64,000 bases of DNA. It comes from Volutella citrinella (lineage: Eukaryota; Ascomycota; Sordariomycetes; Hypocreales; Nectriaceae). Every line of letters starts with the position of its first letter. Positions within the stretch are counted from its first letter, which is position 1. Below are positions 23,591 to 34,100 of the stretch, one piece after another. The position numbers and the translations under genes were made by a program. The stretch covers positions 5,766,001 through 5,830,000 of the forward strand of contig JAWZSP010000001.1 in assembly GCA_034401135.1 (NCBI GenBank), written 5' to 3'. The notes under the pieces are model-generated. The model was given only the letters and a program-made list of their open reading frames with translations, was not told the DNA's origin and made no database searches.

Positions 23591-25552
23591 TCATCCCGAC
23601 GTCTTGCGGAAGAAGAATGGGTCGGCGCCCTCCTCCCAGACCCACGTCAGCCCTACGACGTTACCGTCGTTATCCTCGCCCCTTTTGAAGCTCAGGATCC
23701 CGACCAGATAGTAGTCCCAGTCCAGCCAGCCCCCCTCGAGCCACTCGTCCCGCGTCTCCGGCCAGAAACTGTATTGGTCTTTGCCGAAATGCTCCATCTC
23801 TCGGAAGACGTCCACACCCTTGCTGAGGCACACCTGCAGCTTCTTGTTGCACTCGGACCGGCGGACCTCGAGCGTGACGCCGAGACCGTAATAGCAGCCG
23901 ACATAGTCGCCAAGATCTGCCTCTGGCTCGTTGCGGTCTCGGTGACGCTCCAGGTCCTCGCGAATACCCGGGAACTTCTTCTTGCTAGACTCAACCTCCC
24001 TGTCGACCATTTGTCGAATGTCGACCTCTGGCTTGAGACTCAACACCTTCTGCGCTACAGCCATGGCCGTAAAGTCGGCCGCGTCGCCGTGGTTGAGCCC
24101 ACTAGACAAAACGACGATAGCAGTGCCTGTCTTGGGGTACATGTGGACCGAGTTGGAGCCACAGAAGCTTATTCCGGTGCACTTGATAAGTTGCCGACCA
24201 GGAGACTCCTGGCCAAGAATATTTTTGTCCCTGGCCGCACGATCAGCCTCGGCTACGGCGTCTGACAATGTGTCGTTGTATGAGCCCCAGGACATCATGC
24301 AGTTTGGGAGTCGAATCTTGAGCCATCCGAGATGGTAGTTGGCTGAGTTTTGAAATGGGTCATTGTGCGGTCTTGACCAGGCGTAGTCCCTCAGGATTGC
24401 CTTGACTTGCTTCAAGGGATTGGTAGCGAGGCGGAATAAGGAGCTGGTCTCATCCTTGTCTTGTTCACCGACAGGGCTTTCCGAGGCCTGTGGCTGCTTG
24501 TCTGCAGATTCTGCTCTACCATTCGATTTTTTGGAGCGCGGGATCCGGTTCAGGGCGTCCATGTAGGCATTGCAATACCTGAGCATATCCATGCCGCAGC
24601 TCCGCATCCCCACCATGCCCAAGACTGTTGAGTTGTTCTCGCTCGTCCACTCATGATCCAGTTCCTTCCAGGCGCCGCTTTCCAGCAGGGCATAGGGACG
24701 CGCAATGTTGGCGTTGTCCCGGACCATGGCCTCGGTGACGGCCGTGTGCTCCATCTTCAGAGGCCCTAAGATGTGCTTCTGCAGAAAGTCGGAGAACTTC
24801 TCGCCCGAGACCTTTTCAATGACTAAGATGACGAGGCCGTAGCCAATATTACTATAGGTCCACCTCTTAAACAGCTCCTCATTGCCGCGCCGGTTGGGCG
24901 ACTCGTTGAGCACTCGCATCATACCCTCCTGGGGCACCAGAACCTTGCCCCTGGGCCCTAGAATGCTGACAACTGGGTTGTCGATTCCGCCCGTATGGCG
25001 CAGAATGTCGATGAAGGTAGCCGTGGTGGCAACCCGACTGTCTTGGGGCTTAAAGTCGGGAAGGTGCTGGCTGGGGGTATCCGTCCAGTTGAGTTTACCA
25101 TCATCGACAAGTATACCGAATGCCTCGGACACGAATGTCTTGGAGACTGAGGCGAGGGTGTAGAGAGACTCATGATCTGGGGCCAGTTGCGTGGCGACAT
25201 CCCGCATGCCGATGCTCTTGGTGGCATAGCGACCCTCGTGTAAGACAGCGACACTGGTCGAGGGCACGCCACACCTCTCGCGGATGTATTCGATCAATCC
25301 AGACATGCCCTCAAGCATCTGCTGAAGGTCCTGGGGCTCTGTTAGTCGATTGGCTGAGTGAGAGGGTGCACAGCAAATGAAACCTACCTCGTCGGCGCCC
25401 ACAGCCCTGCCTCCGTCTCCGCCTAGGCCATTTTGGGTGGGGGCGGTGCCCGTCGGCTGTTGGCTAGGTGTGCTGGTCCACCATTGCTTCTTCCTACATT
25501 AGCCCGGAATGTCACGCGTGTAAGGAAAGCATACCCATATTTTGTCCAACAT
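23591..25552 (-). CDS. Beta-lactamase-family serine hydrolase
   Basis: The main exon is complement(23591..25330). A tentative 5' extension is 25388..25489 and 25535..25552, giving 619 residues and starting MLDKIW; the 5' exons are uncertain, and an ATG at 25318 is a simpler alternative start. Catalytic marks of the class C beta-lactamase/esterase fold are SVSK in YTLASVSKTFVSEAFG (the SxxK Ser and Lys, about 125) and the Tyr of WTYSNIGYGLVI (the YxN motif). A C-terminal lipocalin-like or beta-rich part follows (DYVGCYYGLGVTLEV). Fungal relatives hydrolyse esters, peptides or lactones, sometimes as detoxifying enzymes or in secondary-metabolite clusters. An insert rich in Ser/Lys/Gln (SKKSNGRAESADKQPQASES) interrupts the middle. 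The gene lies between the two direct degenerate repeats. Confidence 0.85.
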
Positions 25553-25668
25553 GATGGATATTGCTCTGCTGAGTCGGTTTGTGATGGGTTGCGGGTTGTA
25601 GCTCGATCGTTTGCGAGCGCAAAAAGTCGGTGAGGCTCGAATTCAGGGGCCGAGAGTAAAGCAAGCAA

Positions 25669-25892
25669 AATAGGAATAAGCAAAGGTGCGTTCCGAGCAG
25701 ACAACCCCCTCGAGGGGAGGTACTTGAAGTGTGGGCAGTTCAGGGTGCCCCCCGCGGAACGGCCAGCTGTGGCCGGACGGCCTGTGATGAGACTCTGGGA
25801 GAGATTGTCGGGCCGCCACCAGCCTCACGGGATGTCTGGCTGAATTCCAGTGGACACCCTTGTCGATCGGCGTCTGGGTTTGGCACCACGGG
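25669..25892 (+). repeat. Degenerate dispersed repeat, copy B
   Basis: Matches copy A (22868-23107) in direct orientation with roughly three-quarters identity by eye. It sits immediately upstream of the serine-hydrolase gene. Confidence 0.75.
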
Positions 25893-26440
25893 ACGGGCGA
25901 CTGCGAGGTATCTGGCAAGAAGGGATGGCCCTGCTCAGCCAGTGCAGTTTGAGGCCAGACAGTCAGACACATGGGAGGCGGCGTCAAATAATCGGCGGGA
26001 TGGAAAGCGTCGGAGCCCGATGAGACTGCGGCTCTGGTCTGTTTGTTCTGCTGCTGGTCTCTGTGAGACCAAGACCCAGCCCCCCAGCCGACCCCTCGCC
26101 GGCCCCCCATGCTGTGACCAGCCGCACATTAGCTGCACCCGTGTCGCGGCCCTCTCCAGACACGACACCCTCTCGAGCTGTGCCCCCCCAACTTGCAATC
26201 GTGACACGTCGTGGGCACCGTGAGGCGAGCGGGCTGCGAATTGGCATGCCCGTAGCCGGCGAAATGCCAAGGCCGGGCCAGTCGGTCAGGCGCAATTGAC
26301 GCACACTCACAACGATGGCTGCCAATCGCGTGAATCCACTCATGCCCATGACATGGACATGTCGATGCCTGGACGTGATAGGCGCGCGATACGCAATAGA
26401 GCCTGCTTCATCTTGGGCGGGCAGTCTGTCGTCTTCGCAG
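25893..26440. other. Intergenic region without a supported gene
   Basis: GC-rich overlapping ORFs on both strands lack any domain. The stretch probably holds promoter sequence for the small gene at 26652. Confidence 0.35.
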
Positions 26441-26446
26441 TATAAA
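26441..26446 (+). promoter_or_regulatory. TATA box (TATAAA) before a 5'-UTR intron and the small gene
   Basis: TATAAA is followed by a candidate 5'-UTR intron (GTAAGT donor at 26547, TGTACAG acceptor ending near 26602) and then the ATG at 26652. This arrangement supports transcription of the downstream short ORF. Confidence 0.35.
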
Positions 26447-26651
26447 CTGACCCATTCCTTCAACCTGAGCCGGTTTCTCTGCAACCTGCAACACCATCCC
26501 ATCCGCCCGCCATCAGACCAGACAGACAAATCCAGCAAGCCGTATTGTAAGTCACTGCTGCTCGAGCCACGGCGTGATACGTCCTCGCTGATGCCGTGTA
26601 CAGACAGGCAGCTAGCCAGACAGACGAACAAGACGAGCACGAGTGGCCAAC

Positions 26652-26816
26652 ATGTCGGACGCGGGAGCCGTGAAGACGTCGCTAGTCAACTGGGGCAACG
26701 CCAGCGGTGGTGGGAGCGGCAGCGGCAATGAGAGCAGCACCGGCTCCGGGGGTACCAGCGGAGGGGGCGGAGATGTCCCAGCTCCGGATGATGATGATGA
26801 TGAGGATAGCAAGTAG
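26652..26816 (+). CDS. Very small Gly/Ser-rich, acidic-tailed protein
   Basis: 54 codons. An N-terminal MSDAGAVKTSLVNWGNASG is followed by a run of Gly/Ser/Asn and a tail of aspartates (DDDDDEDSK). No domain is recognised and the product is probably disordered. Evidence for a real gene is modest: good ATG context (AACATGTC), an upstream TATA box and a plausible 5'-UTR intron. A structured N-terminal peptide (VKTSLVNWG) could be the conserved part. Chance low-complexity coding is the alternative. Confidence 0.42.
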   Translation: MSDAGAVKTSLVNWGNASGGGSGSGNESSTGSGGTSGGGGDVPAPDDDDDEDSK

Positions 26817-27550
26817 GATTCAACAACCCGGGAGCTGCGACATAATGTAGTTGGACATGGCAGACGACTCACATGGAAGTAGTAGTGTAGTCACTGCCTG
26901 CCGGGAGAGATGCCAAGCGGGATGACGAGGGTGCGCTCGAAACCGATCTCTGATGTAGATTCTTTTGCGGCGGCAATAGTACAGCTCACTTCTCACTTGT
27001 GACAAATCTAGACCATCGCACCCAGTGAAGCACGGGCGTCCCAGCCGAACAAACTTCCACGCCTGTCGCAGAAAGTGCAGGGAGCCGCTCCTGCCGCATC
27101 TTGACGTACCACACCTTCCAGGCCACCACCCTCTGCATGGCACCCAAGGAAGGCACGTCCTCACACCATCAGATGTCACCCCCGCTCGGCCGGTGCCAAT
27201 GGCGCGCCATCTTACTTGCATTCACGGCGACACAGCCCCTCCCTATCACCAACCGGTGAGGGTGCGGCTACCAATTGCCGATGGCGGGCCTCGCAGGCGC
27301 TGCCTCTCTCGACTGTCAAGCTGCCCGGAGAGGCCCTCGAGTTGGGCATCACGGAGTTGCACATTTCCATTGGGCTTTACACTCGAGAGACCGGTCGCAT
27401 TCTCACGCATCGTGCTTCGATTGCGTCGAGTTGATATATTGAATCGGCATCTGGTGAGTCCTGGCTGACGGCGACATCTCCTCCATTGCGCTGTTACGCG
27501 CTTATACCCTGCCCGTCTCCTTCCTAGATCCGTGTGCATACAAAATCTGG
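26817..27550. other. Intergenic region without a supported gene
   Basis: No domain-bearing or well-composed ORF is present. It probably holds the 3' UTR of the small gene and the promoter of the NB-ARC gene. Confidence 0.35.
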
Positions 27551-30500
27551 ATGGACGGCAAAGCTGACGGCAATGACGCAGTTTGGGCGGCAGCCTTGCG
27601 GGAGCGTGTTGGCAGGCTGGACGACGCGGCGCAACGGCAACTGGCGTCGGTCACGAGTCGAGACAGCCTGATGCACCAGGTTGAGGCTCTGCACAAGCGC
27701 TACTCCCAGCGCCGCTCCTCCAAGCTCCTCGACCGCCTCGCGCCATTGTTCCACTGGCTGAGAAGCTTCAACCACTGCATGCAGAGCTTCATCCAAGCAG
27801 GTCCCCCCGAGCTCGCTTTTCTGTGGGGAACGTTGTCTATTGCGCTCGAGGTGAGCAACACCATTGATGTCATGTGGCTGGCCCGTGTGGTAGTACAGAC
27901 CTTCTGAGACAAACACGTGTTCAGATATCGTTCCGCTACCACGGCAGGCTGGTGAGGTTCGTTGGGGTGGTAGAGTCCATCTATGAGACCCTGCCACGGC
28001 TTCATATTTATGCCTCTCTCGTCTTGCAGGGGCCTTACCAATTCCTCGAGACGGCTTTGATTGCGTACAATTCGGAATTAATCGACTTTTTTCTGGATAC
28101 TGCGGAGTTTTTCAGCAGGAAACCAATCGGTATGCGGCGGATTTGCCTTGCCCCTTCATGCGAATCTAACATTGTCAAGTAAACCTCATCACCGCTACCC
28201 TTCGACCATTGAATCCCGTTTGTGGTGATCGGCTCCGACGCTTGCAAGACTGCGCCTCACGGATTGATCTGGCAGCCGAAATCACAACAGGTCAAATCAT
28301 CATCACCAACTTGGCCAGCCTGGAAAGGAACCAGAGAGAACTAAACAGCACCATTAAGTCAACAAGACACTCAACAGCCGTAGACGACATGCTGTGGGGA
28401 AGACTCCCATACGATAATCTGCCCGTGAGGCAGAACCCCTTCTTCATTGGCCGCGAGTCAGAGATACAGAGAATCGAAAATGACTTGCAGCCAGAACCCA
28501 CTAAGCGATGCGTCTCTTGCATCTGCCTGCATGGCCTAGCCGGGGTCGGCAAAAGCCAACTCGCCCTCCACTTTGCTCACCGCAACCGCCATGCCTTCAA
28601 GGCCATTCTCTGGGTAGCGGCCGAAACGAGGCTGAAGCTCATGGAGTCGTTTACGGGCATCGCCGACGGGCTCGGGCTTGCAGCCGACACGATGCAGCAC
28701 CCGGAGCAGCACAGGGAAGCCGTTATGCGGTGGTTCAGGGCGACGACGAGCAACAGTGAGTGCACCACGTATCCTAGAAACATGATCCACACTCACCACC
28801 ATAGGCCTTCATGGCGAGTCTGTACCGTGGCTCGTCATTTTCGACAACGTCACGGATGACTCACTCATTGATTCCTTCTGGCCGCGAGGGGGCCAGGGTT
28901 CTGTCATTGTCACCTGCAAGAGCCCAGAGATTGCCCAAAGGCTTGCTTCCAACGCGTCAGCAAACATCCACCTTGACTCATTCAACGCCGAGACTGCAGT
29001 AAGCTTCTTGCTCTCATTGACAAACAGCGGCAGCAATGCCCCACAAGAGGAGAGGGAGGCCGCGGGCAACGTGTCAGCTGCTCTCGGCAATCACCCCCTC
29101 GCACTAGAAATGATTGGATCATACGTGAGGCGCTGCGGGAAATCATTTTCCACCTTCATTCGGCAACATCCCGGTTTCGAGCGAGACCTCTTGTTTCGCG
29201 ATGGGCTCAAAGTGTGGACTGAGAACTCGTACCAGCACTTTGTGGACCAGGCGGTGCAGGTCAACCTGGCATCGGTCGTCAACGACCGAAGCCTCGACGC
29301 GTCTGCACAGATGCTACTGCAAATGCTGGCAATCCTGGACCAAGATGGTGTGCCGCTCAGCTTGTTCACGAATAATTCAAGAGACCAAATGTGAGCTCCC
29401 CTTTACCGACAGAATCACTGGAATACTGATGATCACATCTCAAGGCTTTGCGAAGGCCCAGACGAGCCAGAGGAGTTTCCGAATCTCGAGGAAGATCTAC
29501 GCACGCCCTTTGAAGACGTCAGCCAGTAAGTTTTCATGATGACTACTAGACGTATGTGCAATTCTCACCAACAATGTTGCCAGCTTTGACCAAACAATTG
29601 CAAATTTACGGGATCTAGCTCTCGTCACCGTGAGCCAGGGCTCGACAACAGCAAAATGCCACCGTCTCGCCCGCATCGCAGTGGAAAGGTCCATGTCAAA
29701 GCAGCATCTCTCTCGTACCTTTAGCCGCGTCGTCTTCTTCCTTAACGCCTCGTTTCCAACCCAATCCGGGGGAGAGCCCTTGCACGGACAATGGCAAACA
29801 TGCGCAGAGCTCGCTGGTAGCGTCTTCCAGGCATTCGAATTTTATAAGCGCCACCGGATGGAACTCGAGGCGCCGATTCTACTCAGTGAAGTCATGTGCC
29901 GGTGTTCATGGTGCGATTTGCCGACCTACGTAAAATCAATTGCTGACGAAACGCCTGCAGGTATTACTACGAAAAGGGCCAGTTTGACACGGCTCTTGAG
30001 CTCGCGGACGGTGCCACGATGATTTGCGAGGGTTCCCTACAGCGCAATAATCACGCAGGGTACTCGTCGTGGTTCGTCAAGGACATGATGAGCCATCTGC
30101 TCAATGCCAAGGCTAGTGTCTACCGAGACATGCCAGCGAGCGATCACGGACTGCAGCTATCACTCGAAGTATGCGCGAGCCGACGAGAAAACCAGCGAGA
30201 GGGAAACCCAGATGATGAATGGTGGGTCGCGGCCGGCCTTGGAAACTACGCTGTCTCCTTGATCGCGACCGGACAGGCCCACAAGGCCGTGGGTATACTG
30301 CTGTCCTTGCTCGAAAGGGAGGATATGAAGCTGAACAGAGTCATTTACCTGTCCAACTACTGCCTATGCTTGATGGAGCTGTCACGGCTCGAGGAGGCGC
30401 TGGAGGCGGGTATCAGCGTGGTGCAACTGGTCGAAAACGAGGGCGACGGTGATTCTGCTCAAATGGCCGTGTAAGTTGATCAAGCGCCGGCCGAGACCAC

Positions 30501-31011
30501 CGTATTTATTGATACAACATCCCACTAAACAGCTTCGCCAGGGCTCTCTTCTACATTTCAAAGATTCATCAAAAGCGGGGAGACGTTGCGGCGGCCATGG
30601 CAACACTCGCACGGTGTCTCAGCATGCGAACGCAAAAGATGCCCAAGCACTACTCCACAGGCTTCACGCCCTACCGAATGGGGATGCTCCTTCTCGAGGT
30701 CGCGAGACCAGAAGATGCGCTGCAAGTCGAGCCGCCTACCTGTCGTCCGTGCTTTTGCTGACATTAAATCTAGCGAATCGCTGGTCGCGGCGTATGATAT
30801 TCTGTCAAATTGCGAGCGGCACCCAGGCGCCATGTGCCGGACCGCGCTGGCGCTGTCTACGGCGTTTGATGCGCTGGGAGACGCGGCTTCGGCGGAGGAG
30901 TTCAAAGTGGTGGCGATGGCGTACCGGAAAAGACTGCCCGATGGCGGCGGGAAGATCCTCGGCAGCGATCCGGTCGAGTACGACCAATTTGTGACGGTCG
31001 GTCTACGCTAA
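27551..31011 (+). CDS. NLR-like protein: DUF7708-type N-terminus, NB-ARC NTPase and TPR region
   Basis: join(27551..27850,27925..28129,28180..28755,28805..29390,29445..29525,29584..29910,29961..30470,30533..30721,30774..31011), 1003 residues, all joins in frame. The N-terminal helical region (LAPLFHWLRSFNHCMQSFIQ; GPPELAFLWGTLSIALE) resembles the DUF7708-type domain found in front of fungal NLR NTPases. FFIGRESEIQRIENDL precedes the P-loop CLHGLAGVGKSQLAL (about 287). WLVIFDNVTDD is the Walker B-like strand, and LGNHPLALEMIGSYV is the GxP-type motif of NB-ARC. The C-terminal 400 residues are helical repeats with TPR character (AGLGNYAVSLIATGQAHKAV; LSRLEEALEAGISVV). The last intron is GC-AG (GCAAGT donor at 30722). 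Such STAND proteins sense ligands and trigger fungal immunity or incompatibility; that role is inferred. No N-terminal effector domain is recognised. Confidence 0.87.
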
Positions 31012-32337
31012 AAATGAGCTTGAAACTGTAGGTCAGCAACTTGTTGGGACAATATCTGGTACTGCTGATGTTGGGTCAAGGTTCTCTCTCTGTATGGAGT
31101 AATTAATAACCGGTACTATGCGTTTGTAATCAGAGCCACATTTGAGAGTGCCAGCCGTCTATCGATTGCCGATACGCGCTCCGGGCCATGTTGCCGAGCC
31201 GCGCGGTTGGGATATGGGTTCATGATGCCACGGCCTTGCTCGTTCATGGCTGCGGGGTGCCAAGGTGGGGTCGGTAAACTTTTCTCCAAGTGGGCAAGTG
31301 ACCTCGGGTTCTAACGGGCTAGGACGCCTGAATGGGAATACTAGGCGTCGAACTGCCTTTTGCGGATATGTCAAGACTGGCTAGAATGGCGACGTGATGT
31401 GTCGCTACGTGAGAGTCTCCAACAGAGAGAGCACTCGTCAGCCCCGAATCGTACATCGAAAGCGATCGAACGTCAGGGATACGGCGCTCGGAAAAAGGAA
31501 ACCGTAAGAGACTCTCGTCGAATCCACATCTCGATCGATTGGTCGGCAGGCGACACACAGCTCTTGGATGGGCCACGCGGCGGCGAAAGCGGAAACAATT
31601 TCCCAGACGACGGCTCCCATCCAGCGCAGATCGAGGCGAGATCGGCCGCCTTTAAGCCTCAGTGCTCGAGCCTGCGAGGGCAGGGCGGCAGATGAGATGC
31701 AATTGCCGGCCCGCGCCCGGCATTTGCTCAACGGACGAACTTCTGTGACACGCCTAGAGAGAAACGTGCTGTATGGAGGCCTGTAGCGCACTGTAGCGTG
31801 GGGAGACTCCACTGGAGAGACGCTGGAGCTTGCCCTGGAGCGCTGGAGCCCGAGACCTCCGGGCATATACGCCCCGCACCGCCTCCGGCCCGGTTCCGGT
31901 CGGTCCCGGTCCCGCGACGAGCAGGAGAGAGTGTGTTCCGGGGGCTCGCGTTTCTTCTCCAAGCACTAGCTGCTGCTCCCGCTGGCAGATGGCGCCCCTT
32001 GGCCAGCGGTCCGGCGCCCGGCCCCTCGCGTCCTGTCCCAATGGGGCAATTGTGTCACCCATTGCGGGCCATTGACTAAATGGATTCCATAGCACGGGGC
32101 CGCTGTGGTGTAGCAGCGCATTGCCTCCCACCCCCCTCCGGCCCAGAGTGTGGGGTAGAAATTATGATGCCCCATGTGACGCGGGACGGAGCTCTCTGTC
32201 CTCAAGCTGGGGAGCTCAGCAAGCTAGCCCTTCATATTCTTCGCCCTCCCGCTTCGTCTCCGGTTTGATTCCGTTTCTTTCATCTCCCCCTCTTGCTCTC
32301 CCTTTGACGTCCACTCCCTCTACACACACACATCACA
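31012..32337. other. Long upstream region of the succinate-semialdehyde dehydrogenase gene
   Basis: 1.3 kb with only GC-rich shadow ORFs. Around 31790-31850 the motif CTGTAGCG and the string CTGGAG recur several times. CT-rich tracts at 32240-32330 are typical of a fungal core promoter just upstream of the ATG at 32338. Confidence 0.4.
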
Positions 32338-34037
32338 ATGGCTGCCGACAACTACGCCAAGGAGGCCCTCGCCGGTGTAAGTAGACGCAGCGCTACCCCT
32401 CAGTCGCTGGAAGCTGCTAACGGGCGCATCAGCTCAAGGACAGCAGCCTGTTCATCCAGGATGCCTTCATCGACGGCCAATGGGTCGCCAAGGAGAACAA
32501 GTTTGACGTCTTCGGTTCGTTCAGCCACCGATCAGCAAGCACCAGCACCAGCTAACCACCTGCAGAGCCCTCCACCGCCACCGTCCTCGGCCAGGTCGCC
32601 AACTGCACCCTCGAGGACTTCCAGAAGGCCATCCAGAGCGCCGACGCCGCCCAGACCAGCTTCTTCGAGAGCACCACGGGCACCAGCCGCGGCGCCATGC
32701 TGAGGAAGTGGTACGACCTCGTCATGGCCAACCAGGACGACCGTGAGTCAAAACCCCGTCTCTTTTGCGCATTGTCTGTAGCTAACCTCCGCAGTCGGCA
32801 AGATCCTCAGCCTCGAAAACGGCAAGACGCTCGCCGAGGCCAAGGGCGAGGTCGTCTACGCCGCAAACTTCATCTCGTGGTTCGCCGAGGAGGCCACGCG
32901 CTCCTACGGCGTCACCATCCCCTCGTCGTCCCCCCACACGACGCTCATGACGGTCCGCGAGCCCGTCGGTGTCTGCGGCATCATCACGCCCTGGAACTTC
33001 CCCGCAGCCATGATCACCCGCAAGATCGCCCCCGCCCTGGCCGCCGGCTGCTCTGTCGTCATCAAGCCCCCCTCGGAGACGCCCTACTCGTGCCTGGCCT
33101 TCACCAAGCTCGCCATCGAGGCCGGCCTCCCTCCCGCCACCATCCAGGTCCTTCCTACCCGCGACCGCCAGGCCGCCACCGAGCTGGCCACCAACCCGAC
33201 CGTCAAGAAGATCTCCTTCACCGGCTCCACTGGCGTCGGCAAGATGCTCGCCAAGCTGGCCGCCGGCACCCTCAAGAAGGTCAGCCTCGAGCTCGGCGGC
33301 AACGCGCCCTTTATCGTCTTTGACGACGCCGACCTCGACCTCGCAGCCGAGGGCGCCATGTTCTGCAAGTTCCGCTGCTCCGGACAGACTTGCGTCTGGT
33401 GAGTTGCCCATTCCACAAGATGCTTGATAGACTTGACTCTAACCCTGACAGCGCCAACCGCCTGTACGTCCAGAAGGGCGTCGCCAAGGAATTCACCGCC
33501 AAGCTCGTCGCCAAGGTCAACGCCCTCAAGATGGGCGGCGGTCTCGACGCTGCCACCACCCAGGGCCCCCTCGTCAACAAGTCTGCCGTCGACAAGGTCA
33601 AGGAGCACGTCGCCGACGCCGTCTCCAAGGGCGCCAAGGTTGAGACCGGCGGCACCACCCCCGACTCGCCCGGCTTCTTCCACCAGCCCACCGTCCTCTC
33701 GGGTGTCACCCAGGAGATGGCCGTCGCCAAGGACGAGACGTTTGGCCCTCTAGCCCCCGTCTTCGAGTTCGACACCGAGGAGGATGCCATCCGCCTGGCC
33801 AACGACACCGAGTTCGGCCTCGCCGGCTACTTCTTCTCCAAGGACATCGGCCGCGTCATGCGCGTCGCCCAGAAGATCCAGGTCGGAATGGTCGGCGTCA
33901 ACACCGGCAAGATCAGCGCCGCCGAGGCTCCCTTTGGCGGCATCAAGGAGAGCGGCTACGGTAAGGAGGGCAGTCTGTACGGCCTGCAGGAGTACCAGAA
34001 CATCAAGAGCATCACCATTGGCAACATCAACCTCTAA
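32338..34037 (+). CDS. Succinate-semialdehyde dehydrogenase (aldehyde dehydrogenase family)
   Basis: join(32338..32376,32433..32514,32566..32742,32795..33398,33452..34037), 495 residues, the usual SSADH length. It starts MAADNYAKEALAG. Conserved elements are GVCGIITPWNFPAAMITRKI, the cofactor-binding GSTGVGK, the catalytic Glu in VSLELGGNAPFIVFDDADLD, and the catalytic Cys in KFRCSGQTCVCANRLYVQ; that block is split by intron 4, and the Cys pair is restored only after splicing. The C-terminus has EAPFGGIKESGYGKEGS. The second cysteine two residues after the nucleophile matches the GabD/SSADH subgroup. It oxidises succinate semialdehyde to succinate with NAD(P)+ in the GABA shunt. No clear mitochondrial targeting signal is seen. 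It lies between two NLR-like genes with no evident functional link. Confidence 0.93.
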
Positions 34038-34100
34038 TCACTTTGTCGAATTAACCAAAAGCGAGCGACCATGACAATCTCATGAATACATGTCTTATTT

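Noticed and set aside
32782..33683. Minus-strand ORFs opposite the aldehyde dehydrogenase
   Set aside because: Gly/Asp/Leu-rich shadows of a codon-biased gene.
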